Source of the DNA: Chlorobiaceae bacterium
GTDB lineage: Bacteria > Bacteroidota > Chlorobiia > Chlorobiales > Chlorobiaceae
Length of the DNA stretch: 64,000 bases
Direction: 5' to 3'
Assembly (NCBI GenBank): GCA_013335115.1
Contig: JAAXWQ010000002.1
Location: forward strand, 1 to 64,000
Under the pieces are notes generated by a model, which was given only the letters and a program-made list of their open reading frames with translations, ran no database searches and was not told where the DNA came from. Shown here piece by piece: positions 1 through 9,475 of this stretch. Each line of letters starts with the position of its first letter. The stretch's first letter is position 1. The translations under genes and the position numbers were made by a program.

Positions 1-138
1 TCCACGCATGGGTGCAAAATACCCATTAGTGCGAAAACTCGGGAATCAGAAAATATTAACTAACATAAATACAATAACTTATTTTTTCCCTACTGGTCAC
101 TTTCCCAAAAGTGGCGAAGTCAGGAAAAAAATCAAGCG
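1..138. other. AT-rich flank at the trailer end of the CRISPR array
   Basis: No gene is visible here. The stretch is AT-rich compared with the rest of the window and holds two short inverted repeats: ATGGGT/ACCCAT near 8-26 and CACTTT/AAAGTG just before position 110. By the inferred crRNA orientation (minus strand) this is the distal (trailer) side of the array. Its AT-richness also resembles a leader, so the opposite reading was considered and judged less likely. Confidence 0.5.
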
Positions 139-3100
139 GAAACACCCCCACGCGTGTGGGGAAGACCCGAGACCTTGACGGCGAACGTCGGCGGGATGTT
201 GAAACACCCCCACGCGTGTGGGGAAGACGACTCGTGCAGGATGTCGGCCGTCCTCTGGACGGAAACACCCCCACGCGTGTGGGGAAGACTCGCTGTACTG
301 CTTTTCTTCAGCGTCACAGTCAGAAACACCCCCACGCGTGTGGGGAAGACTAGCCCAGCGCCTCGGCGTCGCCGAACGCACTGGAAACACCCCCACGCGT
401 GTGGGGAAGACGAACCGCTCTGCCTGCTCGAGGGTCGGGAACCGGAAACACCCCCACGCGTGTGGGGAAGACTCGATACGTGCCGGGATCATGTCGAGGT
501 CCTCGGAAACACCCCCACGCGTGTGGGGAAGACGCTCTTTGGCCCTGTCGAGAAACCATTCCATGAGAAACACCCCCACGCGTGTGGGGAAGACAAGAGA
601 GGCTTCATGCATGCACCGAATGGCCCAGAAACACCCCCACGCGTGTGGGGAAGACCCGCGGACCTGCACCTCGACCGCTTTGAACGGGGAAACACCCCCA
701 CGCGTGTGGGGAAGACTGATGCGGTGGCGGGCTTGTCGAAGATGTAGAGGAAACACCCCCACGCGTGTGGGGAAGACAACTCGCCGGCAGCCTCCTTGAG
801 TTTGCCCTGGGAAACACCCCCACGCGTGTGGGGAAGACCACCCGCTACCGGAGTTCGAGCCTTCATTCTAGGAAACACCCCCACGCGTGTGGGGAAGACG
901 AGTACCGCGAGCCGCACCGGTCCATTATCCTGGAAACACCCCCACGCGTGTGGGGAAGACCTGTAAAGGTCGCGTGTGTCATCTCAGTCTCCGGAAACAC
1001 CCCCACGCGTGTGGGGAAGACCGTGCGTCGGTTGGGAAAGCACGGAAGCCGTAGGAAACACCCCCACGCGTGTGGGGAAGACGTTCCTCATTCTGGGGTA
1101 ACGCTTGGGTAGTCAGAAACACCCCCACGCGTGTGGGGAAGACGAAGAGTTTCATAGCGCATACGACAAGGATACAGAAACACCCCCACGCGTGTGGGGA
1201 AGACGTCGCTGATCGCGTCCATGGGTGCCCTCTGGTAGAAACACCCCCACGCGTGTGGGGAAGACGCCGCACGCATGATCTCGACAGCCTGTAAATCGGA
1301 AACACCCCCACGCGTGTGGGGAAGACAGAGTGGAGCTTGTGCGATCCTGCCTCATGGGAGAAACACCCCCACGCGTGTGGGGAAGACCGATCCCGGTGGT
1401 CCCGGTGCTCGGCAAGGAGGGAAACACCCCCACGCGTGTGGGGAAGACTTAAGATCAGCGACTTCGCGCTGATGAGCAGTAGAAACACCCCCACGCGTGT
1501 GGGGAAGACCCTCCTTATTTGAGAGCTTTCAGGAGCTCGATGGAAACACCCCCACGCGTGTGGGGAAGACAACTTCTCCATGTTGATCCACGCCTGCCCG
1601 CTGGAAACACCCCCACGCGTGTGGGGAAGACACCATGCAAAGATAAAGTACCAATAGCAGAAAGAGAAACACCCCCACGCGTGTGGGGAAGACACCTGTG
1701 GACGAATGTGCAGAAGGTCGCGGCTGGAAACACCCCCACGCGTGTGGGGAAGACGAGACCGGTGGAGCTTCCTGAATAAAAGTAGAAGAAACACCCCCAC
1801 GCGTGTGGGGAAGACCACTATGTGTGTATACCAGATTGGTGGTGTACGGAAACACCCCCACGCGTGTGGGGAAGACTCGCTGAGTTCCTCGGCGTCGCCG
1901 TCAAGGTCGGAAACACCCCCACGCGTGTGGGGAAGACTCTATCGTGTAGATGACGGACCATAGCCTGTCGGAAACACCCCCACGCGTGTGGGGAAGACTC
2001 AGGACCATCGCCCAAATCAACAAGAGATGAAGAAACACCCCCACGCGTGTGGGGAAGACGTTAAATCAGCATAAAGACCAGAGGTCCACGAAGAAACACC
2101 CCCACGCGTGTGGGGAAGACTTCCCCAAGACCACAGGGTTCCATCAGTCTTTGGAAACACCCCCACGCGTGTGGGGAAGACGACCGCGTAATGGCTCAAA
2201 AACAGCGGAGGGCGGAAACACCCCCACGCGTGTGGGGAAGACTCTTGATTGGGCTTCCGATTCTCGGCATACTTAGAAACACCCCCACGCGTGTGGGGAA
2301 GACGGTGCGCCCTCGCCGTCGGCCAGCAGCATGTAAGAAACACCCCCACGCGTGTGGGGAAGACTCTCCCTCTGGTGAGCTTATTCTGATAACCGTAGAA
2401 ACACCCCCACGCGTGTGGGGAAGACTTCAATCCTTGGCCGTCGGCATCGTTTCCGTAGGAAACACCCCCACGCGTGTGGGGAAGACCACCGGTAGCCGGG
2501 ACAACCCGACCGGAATCCAGAAACACCCCCACGCGTGTGGGGAAGACCGTAAAAGCCGCTTTCTTCGCTAAGTACGGCAGAAACACCCCCACGCGTGTGG
2601 GGAAGACGCCGGCGCCGGCTTCGGCGTCGACTCGGTTATGGAAACACCCCCACGCGTGTGGGGAAGACGAGTTCGCTATGGCGCGCGCCGGGCGCGACGT
2701 GGAAACACCCCCACGCGTGTGGGGAAGACGGTCGCGTTGCCCATAGCGCAGGCATCGATTGAGAAACACCCCCACGCGTGTGGGGAAGACCCGCACGTAC
2801 TCCCGAGTGGTGCGAGCACTCGGGAAACACCCCCACGCGTGTGGGGAAGACGGCGATCTCGGAGAAGTTCGACGAGGGGGACAAGAAACACCCCCACGCG
2901 TGTGGGGAAGACCGGTACTTCGTCCCTTGCCCTCACTGCGGGGAGGAAACACCCCCACGCGTGTGGGGAAGACCGGATGAGGAACAAAAGGAACGACAGG
3001 GAACAAGAAACACCCCCACGCGTGTGGGGAAGACTCGATGACGATGGTCTCAACGCCGTGCAAAAAGGAAACACCCCCACGCGTGTGGGGAAGACTCCTC

Positions 3101-3766
3101 TTCAACGATTGATGGCGGAACGTTCTAAGAAACACCCCCACGCGTGTGGGGAAGACTTTCTTTTTCTTTTTCTACATATCGGGAAATTAGAAACACCCCC
3201 ACGCGTGTGGGGAAGACAGCTCGGTCCCGTCTCGAAGCGGGACGAGGATGGAAACACCCCCACGCGTGTGGGGAAGACGCCATCAAGCGCAAGGATGACG
3301 ACGTCCATCCAGAAACACCCCCACGCGTGTGGGGAAGACCCGGTGACGGAGATCGCCGCCGGCCACCTGACGGAAACACCCCCACGCGTGTGGGGAAGAC
3401 TCCCCCGCTCCATCAAGCGCCTCCTCTGTCTCAGAAACACCCCCACGCGTGTGGGGAAGACCTCTCGGCCTTTGCCGTCAACGTCTGGCACACGGAAACA
3501 CCCCCACGCGTGTGGGGAAGACGACGACAGTGTATAACGCGTATCCCATTTACGAGAAACACCCCCACGCGTGTGGGGAAGACCTGGCTCCGAAAAAACA
3601 GAGCCTCAGCCGGGTGGAAACACCCCCACGCGTGTGGGGAAGACTTGCTGAGAAACGACTACTGGGGAAAAGGCCTAGAAACACCCCCACGCGTGTGGGG
3701 AAGACTTGCGGCCCTGATGGAGATCGGCGGCGAAGTCGGAAACACCCCCACGCGTGTGGGGAAGAC
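139..3766 (-). CRISPR. Type I-E CRISPR array, 60 repeats / 59 spacers
   Basis: Sixty copies of a 28-nt repeat, written on the plus strand as GAAACACCCCCAC...GGGGAAGAC, recur every 61 nt. I saw no degenerate copy at either end. Spacers are 33 nt, except 34 nt at 167-200 and 1632-1665 and 32 nt at 2548-2579. The repeat folds as CCCCAC-loop-GTGGGG, the Cas6e-type hairpin. Read on the minus strand it starts GTCTTCCCC and ends GTGTTTC, the usual type I-E orientation, so transcription toward position 1 is inferred. The base just before GAAAC on the plus strand is G (32) or A (26) in 58 of 59 cases. This supports the orientation and suggests a PAM-derived 29th repeat base. The array begins 8 nt beyond the cas2 stop codon. 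Confidence 0.97.
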
Positions 3767-3774
3767 ACTGGAAT

Positions 3775-4098
3775 TTACAAGGGTTTGCCGGCGTCGGGCA
3801 AATTGTTGACAGGAATTTCTGCAGACTTTTCAATCACCAGCTGCAAGCCGGAGAGTTCGATGAGGCCTTTTCGCGTATCCCCCATTCCGTAAACTTCATA
3901 GCCTGGGGCCGTATTGGAGCTATTGAAAATCATGACGCCGCTCTTCGGCGGACAGTGCTTGTGAAGATAGTCCACAACCTTTTTTGCAAGACTGTCTTTT
4001 GCGCCAGAGACAAAGATGTTTGCCCTCGGCTCGATGAACCAGAGCTTCATTCTTCCGCGAACAGCGGGAGGAAGGTCATTGGCTATCACGACGAGCAT
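3775..4098 (-). CDS. cas2: CRISPR-associated endonuclease Cas2, type I-E
   Basis: This 107-residue protein matches the type I-E (CasB-like) Cas2 family, beginning MLVVIANDLPPAVRGR with the small ferredoxin-like fold typical of Cas2. It partners with Cas1 in the integrase that inserts new spacers. Its ATG lies within the 3' end of cas1 (13-nt overlap), so it is the last gene of the cas operon. E. coli Cas2 is 94 residues. Here the protein continues about a dozen residues past the usual last strand (LSGLQLVIEKS), and that tail runs to within 8 nt of the CRISPR array. The coding tail therefore occupies the place where a leader normally lies. Confidence 0.93.
   Translation of the reverse strand: MLVVIANDLPPAVRGRMKLWFIEPRANIFVSGAKDSLAKKVVDYLHKHCPPKSGVMIFNSSNTAPGYEVYGMGDTRKGLIELSGLQLVIEKSAEIPVNNLPDAGKPL
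3799..3811 (-). promoter_or_regulatory. Possible IHF-like site inside the 3' end of cas2
   Basis: On the minus strand this reads TGTCAACAATTTG, one mismatch from the IHF consensus WATCAANNNNTTR, and it ends 32 nt before the first leader-side repeat. In E. coli type I-E, IHF binds the leader to direct spacer integration. Since no intergenic leader exists here, a leader embedded in the cas2 tail would have to contain such a site. The motif is short and degenerate and may be chance. Confidence 0.2.
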
Positions 4099-4979
4099 TG
4101 CTTTTTGCCGAGTATGGTTTCGATGTCAGGGCCGATTCTGCCGAGAAGGTCGATTTCGATGACGTTCTTCCTGAATGCCGTGGCGATTTTGTGCCGGTCG
4201 TAATAGCCGGCCATCTCGGCAGTCAGGGAAAATGCGAGTTCAATAGAGAGCTGTTGTTTGTAAAGATCGGCAAGGTCATAAATGAATGGTAGCGGACTTC
4301 CTGAGTGAATGAAGCCTATGTGTGGCGAGTAGCCCATGCTGTGTACCGCAGATGAAATGATGCTATACAATGCAGCGTTGGCGGCCGTCAGAATCCTGTT
4401 CGTGGTGTCGCTCATTTCAAATTGTCCTGGTACGAACCGCCTGCCTGTCCATCCGACGTTGTACTTTTCAGCCATCTGTTCGTAGAATTTCCGTACGCGT
4501 AACCCTTCCATGCCCATCATCTGCTGGAGCGATTTTTTCTGCAGGTCGGCATCGGGGAAGCGATAAGCAAAGAGCCTCCGAGCAACCTCAATGGATTTTG
4601 CCGGGTTGGCGGCAAGCATCATCTGATGGTGCATGTTCCTCGTATTGCTTGTCGGGGTTTGACCACTGGCATAAAACATCATGCTGTCATCGCCGACCCA
4701 GCAAATACCGCAATTGGCTGCCGCCATTACCTTTACCGCTTCATGTGTGACTGTGGTTCCCGGGCCTAACAGTATGCAATTCAGCATAGCAACGGGAATC
4801 CGAACCACATTACAGTCACAATCAATCCATTTTATACTGCTATCGTCGATTTCCATCCGGCCCCGCTCCAAATAGATAAACGGGTACTTCTCCTTAACCT
4901 GTGGCAGGGTATCTCGTGTTACTTTGATAAGAAGTCTTGCCGGATTTCCTTCGTTGGCAATCTGCTCATTCCTACCCAT
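4086..4979 (-). CDS. cas1: CRISPR-associated endonuclease Cas1, type I-E
   Basis: This 297-residue Cas1 is the catalytic subunit of the Cas1-Cas2 spacer integrase. The three metal-binding residues are recognisable: E158 in MGMEGLRVR, H225 in GFIHSGSPLPF and D238 in DLADLYK. Their spacing (67 and 13 residues) equals that of E. coli E141, H208 and D221, so it should be active. It overlaps the end of cas5e by 8 nt, where ATGGGTAGG shares bases with the cas5e stop TAG, and it overlaps cas2 downstream. Translational coupling within the operon is likely. Confidence 0.95.
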   Translation of the reverse strand: MGRNEQIANEGNPARLLIKVTRDTLPQVKEKYPFIYLERGRMEIDDSSIKWIDCDCNVVRIPVAMLNCILLGPGTTVTHEAVKVMAAANCGICWVGDDSMMFYASGQTPTSNTRNMHHQMMLAANPAKSIEVARRLFAYRFPDADLQKKSLQQMMGMEGLRVRKFYEQMAEKYNVGWTGRRFVPGQFEMSDTTNRILTAANAALYSIISSAVHSMGYSPHIGFIHSGSPLPFIYDLADLYKQQLSIELAFSLTAEMAGYYDRHKIATAFRKNVIEIDLLGRIGPDIETILGKKQCSS

Positions 4980-5670
4980 TGTTGTTGTAAATGATGGTTA
5001 CCCTTCGTTCGCGATACTTTTTTCTTGTACCGAACTGCACCGGAACATCGTTCAGTATGACAATCTCTCCGTCATGCACGCCATCAAGCACACAGAATGC
5101 TTCGACAAGCGATTTTCCGGCGGCAATATGTGCTGCTTCTTCTAAGGCTGCCGCCTCCGATGCGAAACAGCCCCGGAAAATCAAGTCAGTCGGCACACAG
5201 CATTTCCTGCCGAGATAGACATCCCAAACAGGAGCCTGAAGCGCTTCGGAGCATTCGCGACCCATTGATTCCGGGACTTCCATAGCGACAGCAAAGGTAG
5301 CGTCCTGTAAATAGTAGCGGTAGGTCATTTTGGTTCCGCCGCCTACCGCTTTATCTCCATCGCGTTTTTTCGGAATCAACATCGTTTCCCATGGGTCGCT
5401 ATCATCAAAGCTACTGCCGACCATCTGAAAATCCCGGAGCAGCGGCGGACGGTCATCGTTCTTCCTGAAGGCCCGCACGGTCTGGCGGAGAGGTGCCAAG
5501 GCCGCGAGGAGTTCCCGCTGCTCGCCGCCTGCACCGAGGGCGCAGCAGAGAAGCCCGAGCAGGCCTGATTTGGTCGGAAAGTCAAGCGTGTCCCTCCGCC
5601 CGAACCGGGAGTCGTTTCCCCACGATTGCAACGGGGCTTCAAGCCATAACAGAATGACTGGATTGCTCAT
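4972..5670 (-). CDS. cas5e: Cascade subunit Cas5e (CasD)
   Basis: The 232-residue product begins SNPVILLWLEAPLQSWG, the N-terminal signature of Cas5 RAMP proteins. In type I-E Cascade, Cas5e caps the 5' handle of the crRNA and contacts Cse1. Length is close to E. coli CasD (224 residues). The start codon overlaps the cas7e stop by 4 nt (ATGA), and the 3' end overlaps cas1. The gene sits in the conserved adaptation-proximal position of the operon. Confidence 0.93.
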   Translation of the reverse strand: MSNPVILLWLEAPLQSWGNDSRFGRRDTLDFPTKSGLLGLLCCALGAGGEQRELLAALAPLRQTVRAFRKNDDRPPLLRDFQMVGSSFDDSDPWETMLIPKKRDGDKAVGGGTKMTYRYYLQDATFAVAMEVPESMGRECSEALQAPVWDVYLGRKCCVPTDLIFRGCFASEAAALEEAAHIAAGKSLVEAFCVLDGVHDGEIVILNDVPVQFGTRKKYRERRVTIIYNNNG

Positions 5671-6707
5671 GATTTCGCTTCGATAAAGTTCCTGATTTCC
5701 TCGACCAGCCGGTCGATGCTGAACGCCTCATCTTCGCCGAAGGTGAACTCCCGCTCCTTTCCGAACAGCGATCCAGCAAGCCTCTCTTTTTTGCGGAGAT
5801 ATTCGCCGAGTGCGACGATACTCGGCTGGAGGAATCCGCCATTTTCGGCTTTGACGGCAGTCTCGAAAGGAACCTGGAGTCGTTGGCCTTTGCGGATGTA
5901 AATTTTCGCAAACTCCCATGGCGATGCGCCCGACTGCGTAGCCTGGCGTGCACTCGGGACGGCGACGAAGAGCGCCATCGTAAAAGCATCAACAGCTTCA
6001 GCAAGATCCTGACCGCCAAGGTTCTCCCATAGCTGTCCAAGGTCGAGGCTGATGTAGCGATAGTAAGTTGCGGAATTGAACTCGAGGCTGCCCATGTGTG
6101 CCGAACCCGGCTCTTCGGCCCAATCGTCGAGGGCAGTAAAGAACTCGACCTCGTTGCTCACCTTGTGGGTAGAGAGAGCATGGGAGAACGACGAGGCGGC
6201 TTCGATGTTCAATTCGGCAGCCTGGGCGACCATCCGGCCGAAAAGGGCGATATCCAGACCATCTTTGGCGGGATTGAGCACTTTTTTCGAAATTTTCACC
6301 AATTCCTTGTCGCTGAGCTTTCCTGCGTCAAACTCTTTTTCCGCAGCGTATTGCGCCAGAGCGTTTGCTTCCGTTTCACTGAAGAAAAAAAGAGTATCGT
6401 TACTAAATGTTTCGGCAATCTTTTCTCCGCACGCTCTGGCAAGCTCATTGTCAGCTCCAAGTGCGACACAGGCGTTAGCCGTGTAACCGGCGATTTTTTT
6501 ACTCCGGATGCCAATCCTGACGCCGAGCTCGTGCATGGCAAGACGCACCTGCCGTTTCCAGCACTGAGAGCTGACCCGCGCACGGGTATTGCCCCCGATC
6601 ATGGCGGTTTTCGGAGCGCCGACATCGTCCCTGTTCAGGCAGGTGACGGGAAATGACTGGATGATGTGGAACTCGATACGATGGCCCTTGAATGGATTGT
6701 TGTTCAT
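5667..6707 (-). CDS. cas7e: Cascade backbone subunit Cas7e (CasC/Cse4)
   Basis: The 346-residue protein has the Cas7e N-terminal pattern (RIEFHIIQSFPVTCLNRDD followed by KTAMIGGNTRARVSSQCWKR). Six Cas7e copies form the helical backbone that holds the crRNA spacer in type I-E Cascade. It is slightly shorter than E. coli CasC (363). It starts 12 nt after cas6e and overlaps cas5e by 4 nt. In E. coli Cas7 directly follows Cse2; here cas6e lies between them. Confidence 0.95.
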   Translation of the reverse strand: MNNNPFKGHRIEFHIIQSFPVTCLNRDDVGAPKTAMIGGNTRARVSSQCWKRQVRLAMHELGVRIGIRSKKIAGYTANACVALGADNELARACGEKIAETFSNDTLFFFSETEANALAQYAAEKEFDAGKLSDKELVKISKKVLNPAKDGLDIALFGRMVAQAAELNIEAASSFSHALSTHKVSNEVEFFTALDDWAEEPGSAHMGSLEFNSATYYRYISLDLGQLWENLGGQDLAEAVDAFTMALFVAVPSARQATQSGASPWEFAKIYIRKGQRLQVPFETAVKAENGGFLQPSIVALGEYLRKKERLAGSLFGKEREFTFGEDEAFSIDRLVEEIRNFIEAKS

Positions 6708-6719
6708 GGATAGTAGGGG

Positions 6720-7343
6720 TTAGTGGTTTGAAATATCTTTGATCGGTTCGATCTGCAAGAGCCCGAAGCCGAATGCCCGACCGCGGCCGATGCCTCTCCT
6801 GAAGCTCTCCATAAAGAGGTCGCGGTTGTTGACATGGAGCACTCCCGAAATCCTGGAGGCTCCATGGGTGAGTTGGTGGCTCTGCTTGGAGAATTGCCTG
6901 ACAGGCAGCATCCGGACATCAAGCCGTTCAGGGTCAACACTGAATCCCCACGACGTTAGCGACTTGCCACTGAACCATGTCGTCACCTCTTCACGGCTCT
7001 TGATGGGGACTCTTTTACCTTGACGATCTTTTTTCGTAGGGTTGAGCGTAACCTCGAACTTGTAGGACTGGTGCTTGAGGAACTCCTCGGGGACAGGCGA
7101 GGAGTTCAGCTCTCCATGCGCCGGCGGCAACGGGTGCCTGTCCGAAAGGATGAGGATTTTCCGGCTCATGGCATCACCGCCTTTGTCGGCGAAAAGAAAG
7201 CCGCTGGGAATGCTCGCCTGCTTCTCTTCGTCAGACCGGATATCTTCGAAGAGGCTATAGACAACACGGTGAAGCGAATAGTCGTCTGTCAGGCGCAATG
7301 CCATGATGTCTTTTCTGGTGAGGGTAAGAATGCTTGCGATCAT
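6720..7343 (-). CDS. cas6e: crRNA endoribonuclease Cas6e (CasE/Cse3)
   Basis: The track ORF opens upstream, but the ATG at 7343 overlaps the cse2 stop as ATGA and gives a 207-residue protein, close to E. coli CasE (199). The likely catalytic His25 lies in DDYSLHR, matching YQLHQ in E. coli. The C-terminal glycine-rich loop GRGRAFGFGLLQI is typical of Cas6 RAMPs. It should cut each repeat at the 3' base of the CCCCAC/GTGGGG hairpin and stay bound to it. The position between cse2 and cas7e differs from E. coli, but I recall the same order in Chlorobaculum tepidum. Confidence 0.93.
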   Translation of the reverse strand: MIASILTLTRKDIMALRLTDDYSLHRVVYSLFEDIRSDEEKQASIPSGFLFADKGGDAMSRKILILSDRHPLPPAHGELNSSPVPEEFLKHQSYKFEVTLNPTKKDRQGKRVPIKSREEVTTWFSGKSLTSWGFSVDPERLDVRMLPVRQFSKQSHQLTHGASRISGVLHVNNRDLFMESFRRGIGRGRAFGFGLLQIEPIKDISNH

Positions 7344-7876
7344 GCAGCCTCCCCTTCTTTCACGTTTTCGGAGGATTGTCGGTAGAAATCGAGTGCCCAC
7401 GCTGATTTGACCCGATTACTGTCGTAGCCAAAGCTCACAAGTTGCCTGAGCAGTCTGGCGTAGTCAATCGATATCTGGGTTTTTGTTTCGATTAGGCTTA
7501 AAATCGGGCGAAGGATACGGCACGCTTCCGGCACAGAATTGCAGGCAAGCAGCCTCCGGATCCTGGCTTTTGCCTGCTCGCTCTTGCATTTTTCATCATA
7601 GCAAAAGGCGATAGCCTTGCCGATGCCCGATGTGCCGTTGCTGTCGATTTTTGCTCTGGCAATGGCTGCGGCGATGGTGGCATAAGGAATCCGCTCGAAC
7701 CGGTTCTCAAGATTGATGGAAAAGCGTGCAAGATATTCCCAGCTCTGGTATTCAGTGGCAGGATTGTCGGCGCGGCGCAGCGCGGCAGCCGCCCCTTTGT
7801 CCTTCTGGCAAAGCCCTATCACATACTGCACGAAGGCTTCCGGCCTGCCGGTTTTCTTGTCGTTCTCACTGTTCAT
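7340..7876 (-). CDS. cse2: Cascade small subunit Cse2 (CasB)
   Basis: The true start is probably ATG at 7876, or two codons upstream at 7882, just after the cse1 stop. The longer track ORF runs through cse1 and is spurious. About 178 residues remain, the usual Cse2 size, rich in helices and basic residues (for example KARIRRLLACNS). Two Cse2 copies form the belly of type I-E Cascade and stabilise the displaced DNA strand. The 3' end overlaps cas6e by 4 nt. Confidence 0.9.
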   Translation of the reverse strand: MNSENDKKTGRPEAFVQYVIGLCQKDKGAAAALRRADNPATEYQSWEYLARFSINLENRFERIPYATIAAAIARAKIDSNGTSGIGKAIAFCYDEKCKSEQAKARIRRLLACNSVPEACRILRPILSLIETKTQISIDYARLLRQLVSFGYDSNRVKSAWALDFYRQSSENVKEGEAA

Positions 7877-7889
7877 GACCATTGAATGT

Positions 7890-9470
7890 TCAGTTGTTAA
7901 TGAAAGATCTCGACAGGTCCGGCCGGCATGCCGCCCACGCATCAATCTGACGCGCTGTCTCCTTCGGGCAGAATGCGTCGAATGACTGCAAGGCAAGTGC
8001 GGCAATGGTTTTCCCAATGGCAGGAAGCCTTGCTGGCTCATAGCAGGCATCAACCAGCTCCTGGAATCGCCGTTCGCTGAGTTGCCAGAAGAGAGCCGTC
8101 GCGTTGGAGGCTAGCGCGCCGCCATCCATATTTTGGCTGGCGAAATACTTTTTTGTCGCCGAATAGACCATTTTAGAGAATCGGTCGAGTCGCGCCATCT
8201 CTTGCTGGAACCGGGAGTACCAGAGTTCATCGATGGCGGTGGAATCGAAGAGGATGAGGGACTCGACAAAATCGTTGTCCTGTTTGACCGATTGGTCTCC
8301 TGCGTTTGCACTAACACGAAGCCCTCCTGACCAAATGCCGATCTGCTGATGGCGCTGTTTGGCCCGCGCAAGTCCGTATTTAATGAACTGGCATTCATAT
8401 CCACTGTTGGCATTGTTTCCAAGGAAGGCCAGCATTGAGGGAAGTTCACGCCATGGGCGTTTGTCTGGATCGACCCAGACCACCTTGGGCTGATTATCCT
8501 GAAACTGGACCATCATGCCTGGCTCTCTCCAGCCCTCCTTGTGGCTAGGATATTGAAGCCCTTCGACGTAGTAAATGCCCTCTCCTTCCAGGAGGACGAA
8601 ACGCGATAGAGCAACCAGCGTCGCCATGTAGGACCCATTCAGATTGGTGGCTACAGGGCACGTTTCACCTTCCGGCATCAGTTCCCAAGGGGGCGTACCG
8701 AGGCCAAATTTCCAGTAAGGGTTAGCGCTGATCTGTTCCCGTGAAAGCAGGTTCAGTAGAAGGGTGTCGAGCAAGGCTGGACCGGTAAGGAACGAGTGAA
8801 GGTAGCCAATGTAGTTGCCGATGCTCGGCCCCGCTTTGGCAGAAACCGATTTTCCCATAAATCCGGGACTGAGTGGGGTTAGGTTTTTTTCGATTCTCTT
8901 TCCACCTAAGGCGAAGTTCATGAGCGTAACGACAAAGAGCGCCATTCCGGCAGGATCGCTGGTTTCAGCAATCTGGAACTGGCTGAGGATTGTATTGTTT
9001 TCAGCTGGCATGTCGGGGTAGAAGCCCATGCCGATGGGCCGGGGAAAAGCGTTTAGCTCTGCCTGTTTCTCGGCAGCCTCCTTTTTCCTGACCGGAGCGG
9101 AAGGTGCGGATTTTAGTTCTCGTTGCTTTCTCTCCTCAATCAGCTTCTTGACGGACGGCATCTGCAGAAATGGCTTTTCTCCGTATAGCCAAAAGCGGTC
9201 GTACCACTTTTCGAGATAACGGAGACACTCTACGTGGAATGTCTCTACGTCGAGCTTTTCAAGCTCCTCCGTGCTCTCCGGCGTGCAGGCCGCCTGGCCG
9301 ATGGCCAGCAGAAGCTTGGTGAGGGCGATTTTCTGCACGGGGTTACCGCCGAGGGCAGGAAGGGTCGGATCGCTGAAAATCTCGCCGAGGCTTGCACGCC
9401 CTTTGCCAATGACCGGAATCCACGGTTCATCGATCAGGTTGAAACGATTTTGCATGGCTGTTTTTTCCAT
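7890..9470 (-). CDS. cse1: Cascade large subunit Cse1 (CasA), PAM reader
   Basis: The 526-residue protein opens with FNLIDEPWIPV, the hallmark start of Cse1/CasA. Cse1 recognises the PAM, initiates DNA unwinding and recruits Cas3. The family is about 500 residues long. ATG at 9470 lies 5 nt after the cas3 stop; an internal ATG at 9455 is an equally plausible start with GGAAAA upstream. Because spacers here suggest a PAM ending in a pyrimidine rather than the E. coli G, PAM-contacting residues in this protein may differ from E. coli; I did not resolve them. Confidence 0.93.
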   Translation of the reverse strand: MEKTAMQNRFNLIDEPWIPVIGKGRASLGEIFSDPTLPALGGNPVQKIALTKLLLAIGQAACTPESTEELEKLDVETFHVECLRYLEKWYDRFWLYGEKPFLQMPSVKKLIEERKQRELKSAPSAPVRKKEAAEKQAELNAFPRPIGMGFYPDMPAENNTILSQFQIAETSDPAGMALFVVTLMNFALGGKRIEKNLTPLSPGFMGKSVSAKAGPSIGNYIGYLHSFLTGPALLDTLLLNLLSREQISANPYWKFGLGTPPWELMPEGETCPVATNLNGSYMATLVALSRFVLLEGEGIYYVEGLQYPSHKEGWREPGMMVQFQDNQPKVVWVDPDKRPWRELPSMLAFLGNNANSGYECQFIKYGLARAKQRHQQIGIWSGGLRVSANAGDQSVKQDNDFVESLILFDSTAIDELWYSRFQQEMARLDRFSKMVYSATKKYFASQNMDGGALASNATALFWQLSERRFQELVDACYEPARLPAIGKTIAALALQSFDAFCPKETARQIDAWAACRPDLSRSFINN

Positions 9471-9475
9471 GGCGG

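Noticed and set aside
1-138. AT-rich flank as the CRISPR leader with plus-strand transcription
   Set aside because: Repeat orientation (minus strand ends GTGTTTC) and the strong base bias at spacer ends fit minus-strand crRNAs. Not fully excluded.
97-3809. Long ORFs through the array (for example 97-762, 2017-3141, 2638-3537)
   Set aside because: They are periodic translations of the CRISPR repeat (SPHAWGCF, NTPTRVGKT) with random spacers, in every frame; not genes.
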